From the NCBI GenBank assembly GCA_021733925.1, contig JAIPJY010000016.1:60999-124998 (forward strand): a stretch of 64,000 nucleotides of DNA. Reading direction: 5' to 3'. Below are positions 34,869-44,229 of the stretch, piece after piece. The stretch is from Prosthecobacter sp. (GTDB lineage Bacteria > Verrucomicrobiota > Verrucomicrobiia > Verrucomicrobiales > Verrucomicrobiaceae). The notes under the pieces were generated by a model. That model did no database searches. It was not told where the DNA came from and saw only the letters and a list, made by a program, of their open reading frames with translations. A program made the translations under genes and the position numbers. Every line of letters starts with the position of its first letter. Position 1 is the first letter of the stretch.

Positions 34869-34901
34869 TGAAAACGATTACGACGGACAAATGCATCTGT
34901 C

Positions 34902-37900
34902 TCACTTCACTTCTGCCACCTTGGCATTTCCCGAAGGCAGCGTGCGAATGCGTTGTGTCGCGCTGAGGCCGTATTTGTCGGGCTGGTACATGGCTTCGAT
35001 TCTCGCAGGCGGAGCGGTGGTGTCGCCTTCAGCGATGACGCGGGCGAGGTATTGGAGGCTAAACTTGCCTTTCGCAGGCGCGAAATCGGTGAAGAACAAG
35101 GCACGGTCGGTGCGGATTTCACGATGGTCGCAGAACCAAGCCTGGGTACCGTCGGGCAGTTGATCGCCCTCGCGTTCGCTCTGTGTGCCGAATTCCGGAT
35201 TGATGGCTTCGAAGACGGCGGGGAGGGCGTCGTCGATGGCAAGGTAGCGATCACCACCGCCGATTTCAATCTTGAGGGTAACAACGACCATGTCGCCGAC
35301 GCGGAGGTCATCGGTTCCTGAGGTGGATCCGTCCATGTTCAGTTCTTCGTAGCTGCGCTCAATGGCGTAGCCCTTGTTCTCACCGGCAAAATCACGCTGT
35401 GGCGGGAAGCTATGCGCTTCGATGCGCCCGTAGATCTCACGACCTGCGGGGAGTTCGACGCTGAGTGGCTTGGCACTGAGCGCCTCATTGAGTGCAAAGT
35501 TCACATGGGTGCTGGAGAATCCGGCTGTAAGATTGAGCGGCACAGCCTGGGTGTCCCAGTGACCGGTCGCGGCGAGCGGTTCACCGACTTTCTTCAAGCT
35601 GCGCTCATACGCGGCCAGGGCAGTGAGCGTCCAGGCATTGGTGAACGTGTTGCCCCATTCGCCACGCCCGTTGCGGGATTGCAGGATCGAAACAGCGAGA
35701 GATTCCGCGTCTTCGGTGAGGCCAAGATGTGTGTAGCAGATCAACCTCAACGCCTTGTTCGCGCCATTGCCCGCCCAGTGGCTCCAGACGACAGGACGCG
35801 GCGCAGGCGCCGCCTTGGCCTTGGTGACTTTGGTTTTGGTGCCGGCCTTCGCGGGAGCGGGATGCTCGGCAGGTTTCCAGCCAAGCGTATCCTTGATCTG
35901 CTGCTCAGGAGCATTGCTCAGGCACATTGAAAGCGCGAGGTAGAGCCGGGCGATTTCAGGCAGATGCTCGCGCCTGCCGAAGAGCAGGTTTTGATAGGCA
36001 GGCTCGGGTTTGCCTGCCTTGGCGAGGGTATAAAGCGCCAGGGCGGAATCAGTGATGTTGTAGAGGTCTTTTTCCTCATCAAGACCGCGCAGCTTCTTCG
36101 AGAGGAACTCGACGAGCTTGTTGATTGTGTCAGCGGGAACAGCCGCGCCTTGATCTCGTGCGCGCAGCAGCATCATTCCGCCATAGGCACTGCCCCAAAA
36201 GCTTGACTCGGTGCCGCCGGGCCAGTAAGCGAGGCCACCTTCATCCGTGGTCATTTGCAGGAGCTTGTCCACACCTGCCTGCACGGCCAGCTTTGCCCTG
36301 CCTCCGCCGAGCAGATCTGGGAACAGCGGCTCGTATTTGCCGAGGGCGAGCCAGGGCATGGTAGCTGAGGTCGTCTGCTCCACGCAGCCATACGGATATT
36401 GCAGCACGTAACCGAGCGCATCACGGGCCTCGTAGAGACGGCTGTTGCTGATGCCGAGCGAAAGCGATCCATCGCCTTCGAGCAGCGCGGGGTTCACGTC
36501 CTTGATCAGGTTCTCGTTCGGTTCATCGGCCTTGAGACGTGTGTAGCTCACATAGCGCAGCTCGGGCACGGGGTGATTCACTTCAAAGGTCGATTCCGTG
36601 CCGTCACTCGCTGCCACCGGCCAGTCCACGCCGCGTGCGGTCCATTTCCATTTTGCGGTGCCAAGTTGCACGAACTGCACTGGGAAGGCGGTGGCTGCGG
36701 TTTCTCCGGCTTTGATTTGCAGGATGACTTTTTGCTGCTTGGCACTGCCGCCGGTGTAGGCTTTGAAGGATGCAGGAACGAAATCGCGCTTCTCCTGGAT
36801 AAAGTCAGCGGAGGCATCGAGTTCAAGCGTGACCTCCACAGCACCGGCATTGGGCGTGGTGTTGTGAACGACGGCTTTCACGAGGAATTCATCGCCGAGG
36901 CGGGCGAAACGCGGCACGGCGGGCTCGATCATGAGCGGCTTGTTGATCTTGAAGGCAGATTCGCCACTGCCGAAAAGATCCACGCCATGTGCGGCGACGG
37001 CCATGATGCGATAACGCGTGAGATTGTCCGGGGCATTGACACTGGCGGTCAGCCTGCCCTGTGCATCCGTGATTCCAGAGGCAAGCCACAGCGGTATGAC
37101 GATGAAATTTTTGCGGATGTTCACTTCCGGCCCGTTGCCGTCTCCATCCCCCCCACCGACGACGAATCCTTTGTTGCCACGATCACGTGCGGCGGCCTCT
37201 TCAGACAGCAGATTGTCGAAAGACGTAAAGCTGTCGATGGCGAGCGGAAGCTCAGCGTGAAAATACGCAGAAGGATCGGGCGTCTCATACTTCATTAGAC
37301 TCAGTACGCCTTCATCGACGGCGTAGAGCGTCACATCCGCACCTGACACTGCGGCACCTTTGGCATCAGTGATCATCGTGGTGATCTTCACCTCTTCCGC
37401 AGGACGCACTTCATCATGATCCGGCTTCACCGCGATTTTCAGCTCCTTTGCATCCGACTCCACAGTCAGCGCGCAGTAACCGACGCGATACACAGGCATC
37501 TTGTGCTGCTTGGTGCTGGCGGCGGAACCACGGATCACGATGACGGAGACGAACACATTGGGAAACTCGTCTTCACCGAGCGGCACGCGGATGATGGGAT
37601 TTTCGAGCGTGAGTTCGGTCACAAACTGACGGTGCAGCTTGTTGCGCTCCACCGTGACGAGCGCGGTGCCTGCAATGGGTGTTTTAACCACGATGACCGC
37701 ATCTTCGCCGGGCTTGAGCGTGGTTTTCTCCGGCTGAAGGTTCATGCGGTTGCCATCCTCCATCGCCCACGGAAATTCGTTGCCACCGACAGCATAAAAC
37801 GGCATGCGGGAGAGCACCTTCGTGCCTTTGGCATCGACCGATTCGGCGGTGACGAAATAAACGCCGCCGCCTGCGGGAGTGAACGGAATGGTGACCGAGG

Positions 37901-40853
37901 GAGCCGAACCTGCCGTGGCAGCCTTCAAATCAAAACTCTGCTTCATTTCCTCACGAAGGATGACCTGATCCTTGGTCGTCGATCCGCCGCCAGCAGTGGC
38001 AATTTTGAGTGTGTGGTATTCCTGACGCTCGACTTTGAAATCGACGTGCACATTGCCTGCAGCCGGAGTGCCTTTGGAATCAATCGCCACGACTTCAAGC
38101 TGCAGCGCCTTGCCAGCGCTGCCGAAATACTCAGGACCTTTGAGGCCCAGCAGGAAATCCGCGCCGGGCACTTCAAACTCGGCCGAAGCACTGATGGTCT
38201 GCTCGTTGATGTCGGTCACTTCGGCGTTCACCCGCACCCGCTGCGGCAGTGCGGCACGGTCTGGCGGCGGCTGAGGCATTTCGAGCGTTGCGGTGCCGTC
38301 TTCAGCCAGGAAGAGATTGCCATTCACGAACCACTCGTTCTCCACATCGTCATTTTCATGCCCGGCGTAGTCGCCATCGGCATCACGATCCTGCGCATAA
38401 TGCGACCACGAAGGTGCTTCGCCGAAATGATAATGGCTGTAAGCCTCAGGCGCTTCGTAATCACGCTGCGAGTTCGCGCTCCACTGCACCTTGGCAACAG
38501 AGAGCGCCTTGCCCATGTAGTAGTTCGCACTGAGAGGCAGGAGGATGCGGTCTGGCTGAAACTTGATTGATTTCGTGTCGAGCTTCACCTCAAAGGTGTT
38601 TGGCTTGTAATCGTCAATTCGGAACGTCATGCCGCCACCGTCATCACTCTGACTGTTCGGATTGGCTGCCTTGAGATTGATCGAAAGATCATACCAGCCC
38701 GCAGGGCCGGTTGGCAGCACGAGATCATCCGCCCAAGCACCGCTGGCGGTAAAGGTGACCGGTTTGTCGACCACGATGCGGTAACGTGGATCGCGGATCA
38801 CAAGACGGCCCTGTGCAGGTGCTTGATCTAGTCTCAAGTCATCACCAATGAGCAGACGGGTGTGCGCCTTGAAATGCGCCGTGTCGCCGGGTTTGTAGAG
38901 CGGGCGGTCAGAAAAAACAAACGTGCGCCTCTGCGGCTTCCAGACGTTTTCATAGGCCTGCGAAATGTCGTAGGGGATGGCAATGCCGCTGTCGCTGCAC
39001 TCGATGACGGCGCAGTCGCCATTCTTTTCAGCAAGCACGAACGCCGGCGTGACACCTGGTGCGGTGGCGATGCCGCTGGCGTCGGTGTCGCCGTATCCAA
39101 TGAGTTTCAAATCGGCATCGACGAGAGTGAGGCGCACTCCAGAAACAGGCTTGCCAGTTTCCAGCGAAGTCACAAAAACCATCGTTTCACGGCCATTGCT
39201 TTTCTGCATGATGCCCAGATCGGTGAACTGCACCAGGGTCTGAGTGATGACGCCTTTCTGTGTGAGTCCTGCGGCTGCAGTGCCTTCGAGTTCGATGAAC
39301 AGCGGTGCAGCGGGGAAATCACCGAGCACTTCACGCCAGTTCAGTTTCAGGATCTCGCTGTGGTCGAGCGGCTTCGTCACCGGAAAGCTGCGGTCAAACA
39401 CCTGGGTGCCAGGGTAGGCATCAATGGACTGCATCTTGAAGGCGGCCTTTTGTTTATCGTTGCCGTAGTAGGCCGAGCGGTAGGCGCGGTACTCATCAAG
39501 GGCTTTGAGCAATTCGGGACCGTTGAGGCGCTTCGCCCGCACACGAACCTGGCTCACGTTCGCGGCGCTGAATTCATAATTCGCAGCACCACTGGCGAGC
39601 TGTGCATTGATGAAGCTCGGCGCGGCCAAATAAGGGGGATTCGGGATGAAGGTGACCTCGTTTTTATAGTTGGCCTGCAACGGTAGATTATCCCCCGAAG
39701 TCATCGCAATATCGACCGTGACAGTGTACTTCTTGTTCACTTCAAAAGGCCCGGTGAAGCGCAGTGTACGTCCAAGAATTTCGACCTTGAGGCCCGTCAT
39801 CGGACCTTCATCCTTGTGAACCACCGACGCCAACTTCTGGCCGAGTGACGTGCGGCGGATGGTGACGAAAGGCGCGAGCTTTTGCGCAAATGCCTCGATC
39901 ATTTCCTTGGTCATTTCATCCGTTGTCGGCGGCAGGAGGCGCTTGTTGAAATCGACATCGATGTAGTAGTCGTTGTCGAACGGCGTGTGCGCCTCGACCT
40001 CGCGCACTTCGAACGGCTTGATCTCGCCAAGCTGAATGTCGTCTCCCGTGGCGATTTGATTGATGCCGGAGGTGTTGCTGAGGGTTTCAGCGATGGTGAG
40101 ACGCCATTTGCCAATGGAGAGCTGAGTTTCAGGCTCAACCATGATGGCGCTGAGACGGACCGCGTCATCCCCCACGGCAGGTTTCACCTTGGAGATTTCC
40201 TCCGCCCAAGTCGCCTGCGGCTCGGTGCCCATGCGGGTGAAGTCCTTGCCTATGGCGTGGCGAACTTTGGCAGCGACCGGCTGCGGCGATGATTCCGAGA
40301 CGAAGTTGATGTGCTTGACGACTTCCGCTGGCGTCACGCTGTCGTTGAACTCAAAGAGAAAACGTGGGGCACGATTCTGCGCATCGTCATCGAACCAGCG
40401 AGGATGCTGATCGATGATGCGAAAGCGGGCGCTTTCCACAGAGTCTAGTTTTTCAGCCGCGATGGGTTTGCCGGCGAGATCGGTCAAACCGGTGCGCACT
40501 TTGAACTCATAGCTGGCGGCGAACTTCGGCGCCTGAGTGAGGTGAAAGTGGCCGCTACGCGTGCTCGTCCACTCAAACGTGCCGGTCAGTTCCGGTACGA
40601 CGATCAGCGGAGAAGCATCCGCGCTCTTGCCGATCTGTTCCTTCGCCACCATCGGCGTTGGGAACACGACTTCGATGGTCGAATCGGGCGCCAATTCCTC
40701 AGGATTGATGGTGATGTCCGCGTGCAATTCCTGCGGTGGCGGCGTTTTCGTGTCGGCACGGCTTTTGGGCGGAGCCGCGTGGGAGAGGGCAAAGACAGAA
40801 ACAAACGCCAGCGTCATGGCTGGCAGCAGCGCGAGGCTGAAAGTAGTTTTCAT
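34902..40853 (-). CDS. Bacterial alpha-2-macroglobulin with thioester motif
   Basis: A 1983-residue exported protein. The signal peptide (about residues 1-26) ends in SHA and lacks a lipobox, so the protein is secreted rather than lipid-anchored, unlike E. coli YfhM. Multiple MG beta domains follow: MG2-like near 590-720, and a bait-region-like segment and A2M_N_2 and A2M family domains up to about 1400. The thioester motif YPYGCVEQTT (Cys1490, Gln1493) sits at the head of an alpha/alpha toroid (complement-like TED domain, about 1470-1790), and a receptor-binding-like C-terminal domain closes the protein. Such proteins trap proteases covalently and protect the envelope. The usual partner, penicillin-binding protein 1C, is not in the window. 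Confidence 0.94.
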   Translation of the reverse strand: MKTTFSLALLPAMTLAFVSVFALSHAAPPKSRADTKTPPPQELHADITINPEELAPDSTIEVVFPTPMVAKEQIGKSADASPLIVVPELTGTFEWTSTRSGHFHLTQAPKFAASYEFKVRTGLTDLAGKPIAAEKLDSVESARFRIIDQHPRWFDDDAQNRAPRFLFEFNDSVTPAEVVKHINFVSESSPQPVAAKVRHAIGKDFTRMGTEPQATWAEEISKVKPAVGDDAVRLSAIMVEPETQLSIGKWRLTIAETLSNTSGINQIATGDDIQLGEIKPFEVREVEAHTPFDNDYYIDVDFNKRLLPPTTDEMTKEMIEAFAQKLAPFVTIRRTSLGQKLASVVHKDEGPMTGLKVEILGRTLRFTGPFEVNKKYTVTVDIAMTSGDNLPLQANYKNEVTFIPNPPYLAAPSFINAQLASGAANYEFSAANVSQVRVRAKRLNGPELLKALDEYRAYRSAYYGNDKQKAAFKMQSIDAYPGTQVFDRSFPVTKPLDHSEILKLNWREVLGDFPAAPLFIELEGTAAAGLTQKGVITQTLVQFTDLGIMQKSNGRETMVFVTSLETGKPVSGVRLTLVDADLKLIGYGDTDASGIATAPGVTPAFVLAEKNGDCAVIECSDSGIAIPYDISQAYENVWKPQRRTFVFSDRPLYKPGDTAHFKAHTRLLIGDDLRLDQAPAQGRLVIRDPRYRIVVDKPVTFTASGAWADDLVLPTGPAGWYDLSINLKAANPNSQSDDGGGMTFRIDDYKPNTFEVKLDTKSIKFQPDRILLPLSANYYMGKALSVAKVQWSANSQRDYEAPEAYSHYHFGEAPSWSHYAQDRDADGDYAGHENDDVENEWFVNGNLFLAEDGTATLEMPQPPPDRAALPQRVRVNAEVTDINEQTISASAEFEVPGADFLLGLKGPEYFGSAGKALQLEVVAIDSKGTPAAGNVHVDFKVERQEYHTLKIATAGGGSTTKDQVILREEMKQSFDLKAATAGSAPSVTIPFTPAGGGVYFVTAESVDAKGTKVLSRMPFYAVGGNEFPWAMEDGNRMNLQPEKTTLKPGEDAVIVVKTPIAGTALVTVERNKLHRQFVTELTLENPIIRVPLGEDEFPNVFVSVIVIRGSAASTKQHKMPVYRVGYCALTVESDAKELKIAVKPDHDEVRPAEEVKITTMITDAKGAAVSGADVTLYAVDEGVLSLMKYETPDPSAYFHAELPLAIDSFTSFDNLLSEEAAARDRGNKGFVVGGGDGDGNGPEVNIRKNFIVIPLWLASGITDAQGRLTASVNAPDNLTRYRIMAVAAHGVDLFGSGESAFKINKPLMIEPAVPRFARLGDEFLVKAVVHNTTPNAGAVEVTLELDASADFIQEKRDFVPASFKAYTGGSAKQQKVILQIKAGETAATAFPVQFVQLGTAKWKWTARGVDWPVAASDGTESTFEVNHPVPELRYVSYTRLKADEPNENLIKDVNPALLEGDGSLSLGISNSRLYEARDALGYVLQYPYGCVEQTTSATMPWLALGKYEPLFPDLLGGGRAKLAVQAGVDKLLQMTTDEGGLAYWPGGTESSFWGSAYGGMMLLRARDQGAAVPADTINKLVEFLSKKLRGLDEEKDLYNITDSALALYTLAKAGKPEPAYQNLLFGRREHLPEIARLYLALSMCLSNAPEQQIKDTLGWKPAEHPAPAKAGTKTKVTKAKAAPAPRPVVWSHWAGNGANKALRLICYTHLGLTEDAESLAVSILQSRNGRGEWGNTFTNAWTLTALAAYERSLKKVGEPLAATGHWDTQAVPLNLTAGFSSTHVNFALNEALSAKPLSVELPAGREIYGRIEAHSFPPQRDFAGENKGYAIERSYEELNMDGSTSGTDDLRVGDMVVVTLKIEIGGGDRYLAIDDALPAVFEAINPEFGTQSEREGDQLPDGTQAWFCDHREIRTDRALFFTDFAPAKGKFSLQYLARVIAEGDTTAPPARIEAMYQPDKYGLSATQRIRTLPSGNAKVAEVK

Positions 40854-40882
40854 GGCGAAAAGTGGTTCGCTTTAGAGTAGCA

Positions 40883-40899
40883 CGCCCCTCGTAGGGGCG
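40883..40899 (-). promoter_or_regulatory. Short hairpin in the leader of the alpha-2-macroglobulin gene
   Basis: A perfect 7-bp stem (CGCCCCT / AGGGGCG) with a 3-base loop lies about 30 bases upstream of the alpha-2-macroglobulin start, in the divergent gap. It could influence translation; there is no further evidence. Confidence 0.25.
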
Positions 40900-41052
40900 A
40901 AGATATTTTTGGAGAGTTTTTGGAAACAGGCGGAAAGGCTCTCAATGTCCATCTCCATGCCAGCATGGCCAAAAAGCCCTTAAGTAACTCAAGATTTTGC
41001 GTTTACTTTTGACTTGTTTCGGACGCAAATTCTGTCGAAATGCTTCCGGCCC

Positions 41053-42336
41053 ATGACCGAAGCAAAAAGCATCCAGCGCCTGATTATTGTCCTTGTGACC
41101 GTCATCTTGGGCGCCACCACAAGCACTCTGTTGCAAGTCTTTGTTCTGCGAGAGGAAGCGCCGTTGTATCAGTCTATCGGCAAGCTGATCGTAAAAAGTC
41201 CGATGTCACAGAATGTATCTGGCGAACTCTGGCAGAACCAAGCCAAGGATTATTACGGCTCCATAATCGAGACGCTTGAATCGGCTGAGATAAAAAGACG
41301 CGCCATGGACAGTGCCCGCGTTTCAAACCCTGAAATCAGAGCGTGTGAGGTTCAGGTCCAGGTCAGTCATCTTAAAAATGGCGGTGCTTTCAATGTCATC
41401 ACCACCGGCAGCGAGCCGCGTTACACCTCCATTTTTCTCGACGCTATGCTGGACGAGTTCATTGCCTTCCAAGCAGCGACAAAAGGACGATTCTCAGAAG
41501 GACCGGATGCCATCGTCATACAAGCCCACGCATCTCCTGCGGTCGAAGTGCTGGGAGACTGGCAGGAGACCGCTTTCAGCGGAGCGATCACCGGTGGAGT
41601 GGCGGGACTCATTGCCGGACTGCTGCTGGCATTGACTCTCGTGAGACCTGAAAAAGAAATTCCCAGCAGTCTTCCCAGCATGCAGCTTTCGCCAGCGACA
41701 ACGATGAGAAAATGGAACCTCTCAATCATCACGAACAACCGGCTTCTGATCTGGGGGTTGGTCTTCGGCATCGCTTTAAGCCTGCTGATACAAATTCTTC
41801 GACTGACGAGCAGGCCGCAAGAATTTCGCTCATTGGCCAAGGTGGTGGCGGCCCAAGGATTAGACCCTGAAAAAATTTCAACCCGCCCAATCAACGATGA
41901 CTATTATGGAACAATCATCGAAACGTTGGAGTCCTCGCAGCTAAACTCGGCGGCGATGAAACGCGTTAAAATTCAAAATCCGGAAGTTACGGATCATGAT
42001 GTGGATGTGCGCGTCGCCCAAACGAAAGGCAGCGCCATCTTCAACGTCCTTGCCACGGGCAGCGAACCAAAATACACAAGAGCGTTCCTCGATGCCCTGC
42101 TTGATGAGTTCATGATCTTAAGAACTCGTCAGGCTGAGGATGCAGGGCGGGATCCCAGAAAGGACATTGTCATCCAAGAACGGGCGATACCCGCATATGA
42201 GAACATCGAAGATTGGAGCATGCCGCTGACCGCAGGAAGCGTAAATGGAGCTTTGATAGGAGGACTGCTGGGGTTTTTCGCGAAACTATTTTCCCAGCGC
42301 CAAAAGCCATTGCCTGAAGCTGAACTGGCATCCTAG
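41053..42336 (+). CDS. Tandem-duplicated Wzz/chain-length-determinant-like membrane protein
   Basis: A 427-residue protein with four membrane helices (about residues 9-31, 175-197, 231-251, 393-413). It is made of two copies of the same unit, each a helix, a periplasmic domain and a helix. The copies align at residues 66-145 and 282-361: DYYGSIIETLESAEI against DYYGTIIETLESSQL, GAFNVITTGSEPRYT against AIFNVLATGSEPKYT, and FLDAMLDEF against FLDALLDEF. The unit resembles Wzz/GumC polysaccharide co-polymerases, which set polymer length, but there is no kinase domain and no neighbouring polysaccharide genes. The ATG at 41053 is preferred over a TTG 13 codons upstream. Confidence 0.75.
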   Translation: MTEAKSIQRLIIVLVTVILGATTSTLLQVFVLREEAPLYQSIGKLIVKSPMSQNVSGELWQNQAKDYYGSIIETLESAEIKRRAMDSARVSNPEIRACEVQVQVSHLKNGGAFNVITTGSEPRYTSIFLDAMLDEFIAFQAATKGRFSEGPDAIVIQAHASPAVEVLGDWQETAFSGAITGGVAGLIAGLLLALTLVRPEKEIPSSLPSMQLSPATTMRKWNLSIITNNRLLIWGLVFGIALSLLIQILRLTSRPQEFRSLAKVVAAQGLDPEKISTRPINDDYYGTIIETLESSQLNSAAMKRVKIQNPEVTDHDVDVRVAQTKGSAIFNVLATGSEPKYTRAFLDALLDEFMILRTRQAEDAGRDPRKDIVIQERAIPAYENIEDWSMPLTAGSVNGALIGGLLGFFAKLFSQRQKPLPEAELAS

Positions 42337-42348
42337 ATGACTATCACA

Positions 42349-42371
42349 AGGCATGGCGAATCCCCATGCCT
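42349..42371. terminator. Weak hairpin between two convergent genes
   Basis: An 8-bp stem (AGGCATGG / CCATGCCT) with a 7-base loop lies between the Wzz-like gene and the convergent 42383 gene. It has no T-run on the plus strand, so it is at best a weak bidirectional terminator. Confidence 0.35.
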
Positions 42372-42382
42372 CGTCCTTCACC

Positions 42383-43024
42383 TCACTTGAGCCCCCACAC
42401 CTTCACATTGTCGAAGGCGATCTCCTGGCCGTCCTTGCCGCCCACGCGGAAGACGAGGCCGGGTTTTTTGACGTGAAAATCCGGGGACGTGGCCTTGAGC
42501 GGCTCTTTGCCAGTAATCTGCGCAACGACGTTGTCGCCTTTGCATTCCAACAGCAAAGTGTAGGTCGTTGCTGGGTCAAATGCCGTCTCCGCCTTGGCGT
42601 GAACCTTGGTTTTGCTTTCGGGATTGGCCTTGTCGTTGTGCTCGATGATGCTCCAGCCGTTTTTGGCGACGGTGACGGAGAGCAGGTGGCCTTTCTTCTT
42701 CAGTTCCCCGGGTGCAGGGTCAAAACCAAGGTTGAAGATGCGGCCGGCACCGAGCTTGAAGTCGATCTGCACAGCACAGTCCTGCACCGGCAGGCGAAAA
42801 CGAAAGGCACCGATGTGCATGTCGCTGGATTTTTCGGCAGCGAGCAGCGAGCCATCCGCCACGCGCAATGTGCCCGTATTGGAAGCCCATCCCTTGGGCA
42901 GTTCGGTACCCGTGAAGGTTTCTTCGAGTAGCTTGTCCCCCAAGGTGCCGAGCTGCGGAGTCAGATCAGCAGCAGCGACAAAGCTGGAGATGGCGAGAAA
43001 AAGAAAAGTGCGGGCGGGATTCAT
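42383..43024 (-). CDS. Exported DUF1080-like (concanavalin-fold) protein
   Basis: A 213-residue exported protein (signal peptide MNPARTFLFLAISSFVAAA). The body is a beta-rich domain with LEETFTGTELPKGWASNTG, RVADGSLLAAEKSSD, CAVQIDFKLGAGR and a closing GQEIAFDNVKVWG. This pattern fits the family of concanavalin-like 3-keto-disaccharide hydrolase (DUF1080) proteins and their relatives common in Verrucomicrobia; assignment to DUF1080 itself is inference. The ATG at 43024 is chosen for the signal peptide. It follows dxr by 43 bases on the same strand. Confidence 0.68.
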   Translation of the reverse strand: MNPARTFLFLAISSFVAAADLTPQLGTLGDKLLEETFTGTELPKGWASNTGTLRVADGSLLAAEKSSDMHIGAFRFRLPVQDCAVQIDFKLGAGRIFNLGFDPAPGELKKKGHLLSVTVAKNGWSIIEHNDKANPESKTKVHAKAETAFDPATTYTLLLECKGDNVVAQITGKEPLKATSPDFHVKKPGLVFRVGGKDGQEIAFDNVKVWGLK

Positions 43025-43067
43025 GCGTGGATGAAACGCAGAACATGAGGCCAAATTGCGCCGCGGT

Positions 43068-44210
43068 TCAGAGCAGTTCGGCAGCTTTGCGCCGTGCCCA
43101 GGCATCCGCATCAATGAGCGTCCCGAGATCCGGGTGCTCAACCACCTGATGTGCCGTCATGACTCGCTCCACCGTCTGCCAGATGCCGGGAAATGGGATC
43201 TTACCGTTGAGGAAGGCCTCGACGGCGACTTCGTTGGCCGCGTTGAGAACCGCAGGCAGGGTGCCGCCGATGGTGCCTGCGTGACGGGCGAGATTGATTG
43301 CCGGGAAATCGTCCACGCGGGGCGCTTCAAAATGCAACGCGCCAACCTTGGCAAAATCGAGCGGCTTCAGGTTGTTCGTCACACGCTCGGGCCAGGTCAC
43401 CGCGTATTGGATCGGAAAGCACATGTCGCTGTGGCTGAGCTGGGCGATGACGCTGTGGTCGGCAAACTCGACCATGCTGTGGACGATACTCTGCGGGTGC
43501 ACGACGACTTCGATCTTGTCCATCGGCACATCGAAGAGCCACTTTGCCTCGATCATTTCGAGGCCCTTGTTGAAGAGGGTGGCGCTGTCGATGGTGATCT
43601 TGCGGCCCATAGTCCAGGTGGGATGCTTCAGCGCCTGGGCTAGGGTGACGCCTGGAAGTTGATCCGCAGGAAGCGTGCGGAAGGGGCCGCCGCTGGCCGT
43701 GAGGAGGATGCGCTGAACGGCGCTGTGCCGGTGGCCTTCGAGGCACTGGAAGATGGCGTTGTGCTCGCTGTCCACAGGCAGGATGTTCACGCCTTTGCGT
43801 TTCGCGGCCTCTGTGACGGCTTCGCCGGCCATGACGAGGATTTCCTTGCTGGCCACGGCGAGATGCATGCCACGCTCAATGGCGGCGAGTGCTGGGGCAA
43901 GGCCGGCGGTACCAACGATGGCGACGAGCACCATGTCGGCGTCGGATTCATTCACGAGATCGACCAGCCCCTGTGTACCCGTGTGCACTACGACATCCGC
44001 AGGCAGCAGCGCGCGTGCTTTTGCCGCAGCGGCGACATCGGTCAGCGCCACCTGCTTCACGCCGGTCTCGCGGACCTGCTCCGCGACTGCCTCGACGCTG
44101 CAGTTCGCGGCCAGACCGACGATCTGCATGCGCTCGGGAATGTCGCGCGCGACTTTGAGGGCACTGGTGCCAATGGAGCCGGTGGAGCCGAGGAGGAGAA
44201 CTTTGCGCAT
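43068..44210 (-). CDS. dxr: 1-deoxy-D-xylulose 5-phosphate reductoisomerase
   Basis: A 380-residue enzyme of the MEP pathway that converts DXP to 2-C-methyl-D-erythritol 4-phosphate with NADPH. The NADPH loop is LLGSTGSIGTSAL at residues 4-16. The metal and substrate residues sit in AVASKEILVMAGE, ILPVDSEHNAIFQCL and MGRKITIDSATLFNKGLEMIEA. The C-terminal domain ends normally. The ATG at 44210 is chosen because the NADPH motif begins four residues later; a much longer in-frame opening is cdsA sequence in another frame. It follows cdsA by 19 bases, a frequent bacterial gene order. Confidence 0.96.
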   Translation of the reverse strand: MRKVLLLGSTGSIGTSALKVARDIPERMQIVGLAANCSVEAVAEQVRETGVKQVALTDVAAAAKARALLPADVVVHTGTQGLVDLVNESDADMVLVAIVGTAGLAPALAAIERGMHLAVASKEILVMAGEAVTEAAKRKGVNILPVDSEHNAIFQCLEGHRHSAVQRILLTASGGPFRTLPADQLPGVTLAQALKHPTWTMGRKITIDSATLFNKGLEMIEAKWLFDVPMDKIEVVVHPQSIVHSMVEFADHSVIAQLSHSDMCFPIQYAVTWPERVTNNLKPLDFAKVGALHFEAPRVDDFPAINLARHAGTIGGTLPAVLNAANEVAVEAFLNGKIPFPGIWQTVERVMTAHQVVEHPDLGTLIDADAWARRKAAELL

Positions 44211-44229
44211 CACGAATGCTTGCTTTGGC

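Noticed and set aside
37416-38570. 384-codon plus-strand frame opposite the alpha-2-macroglobulin gene
   Set aside because: The translation is rich in Arg, His and Gly without any fold signature, and the macroglobulin frame continues through it.
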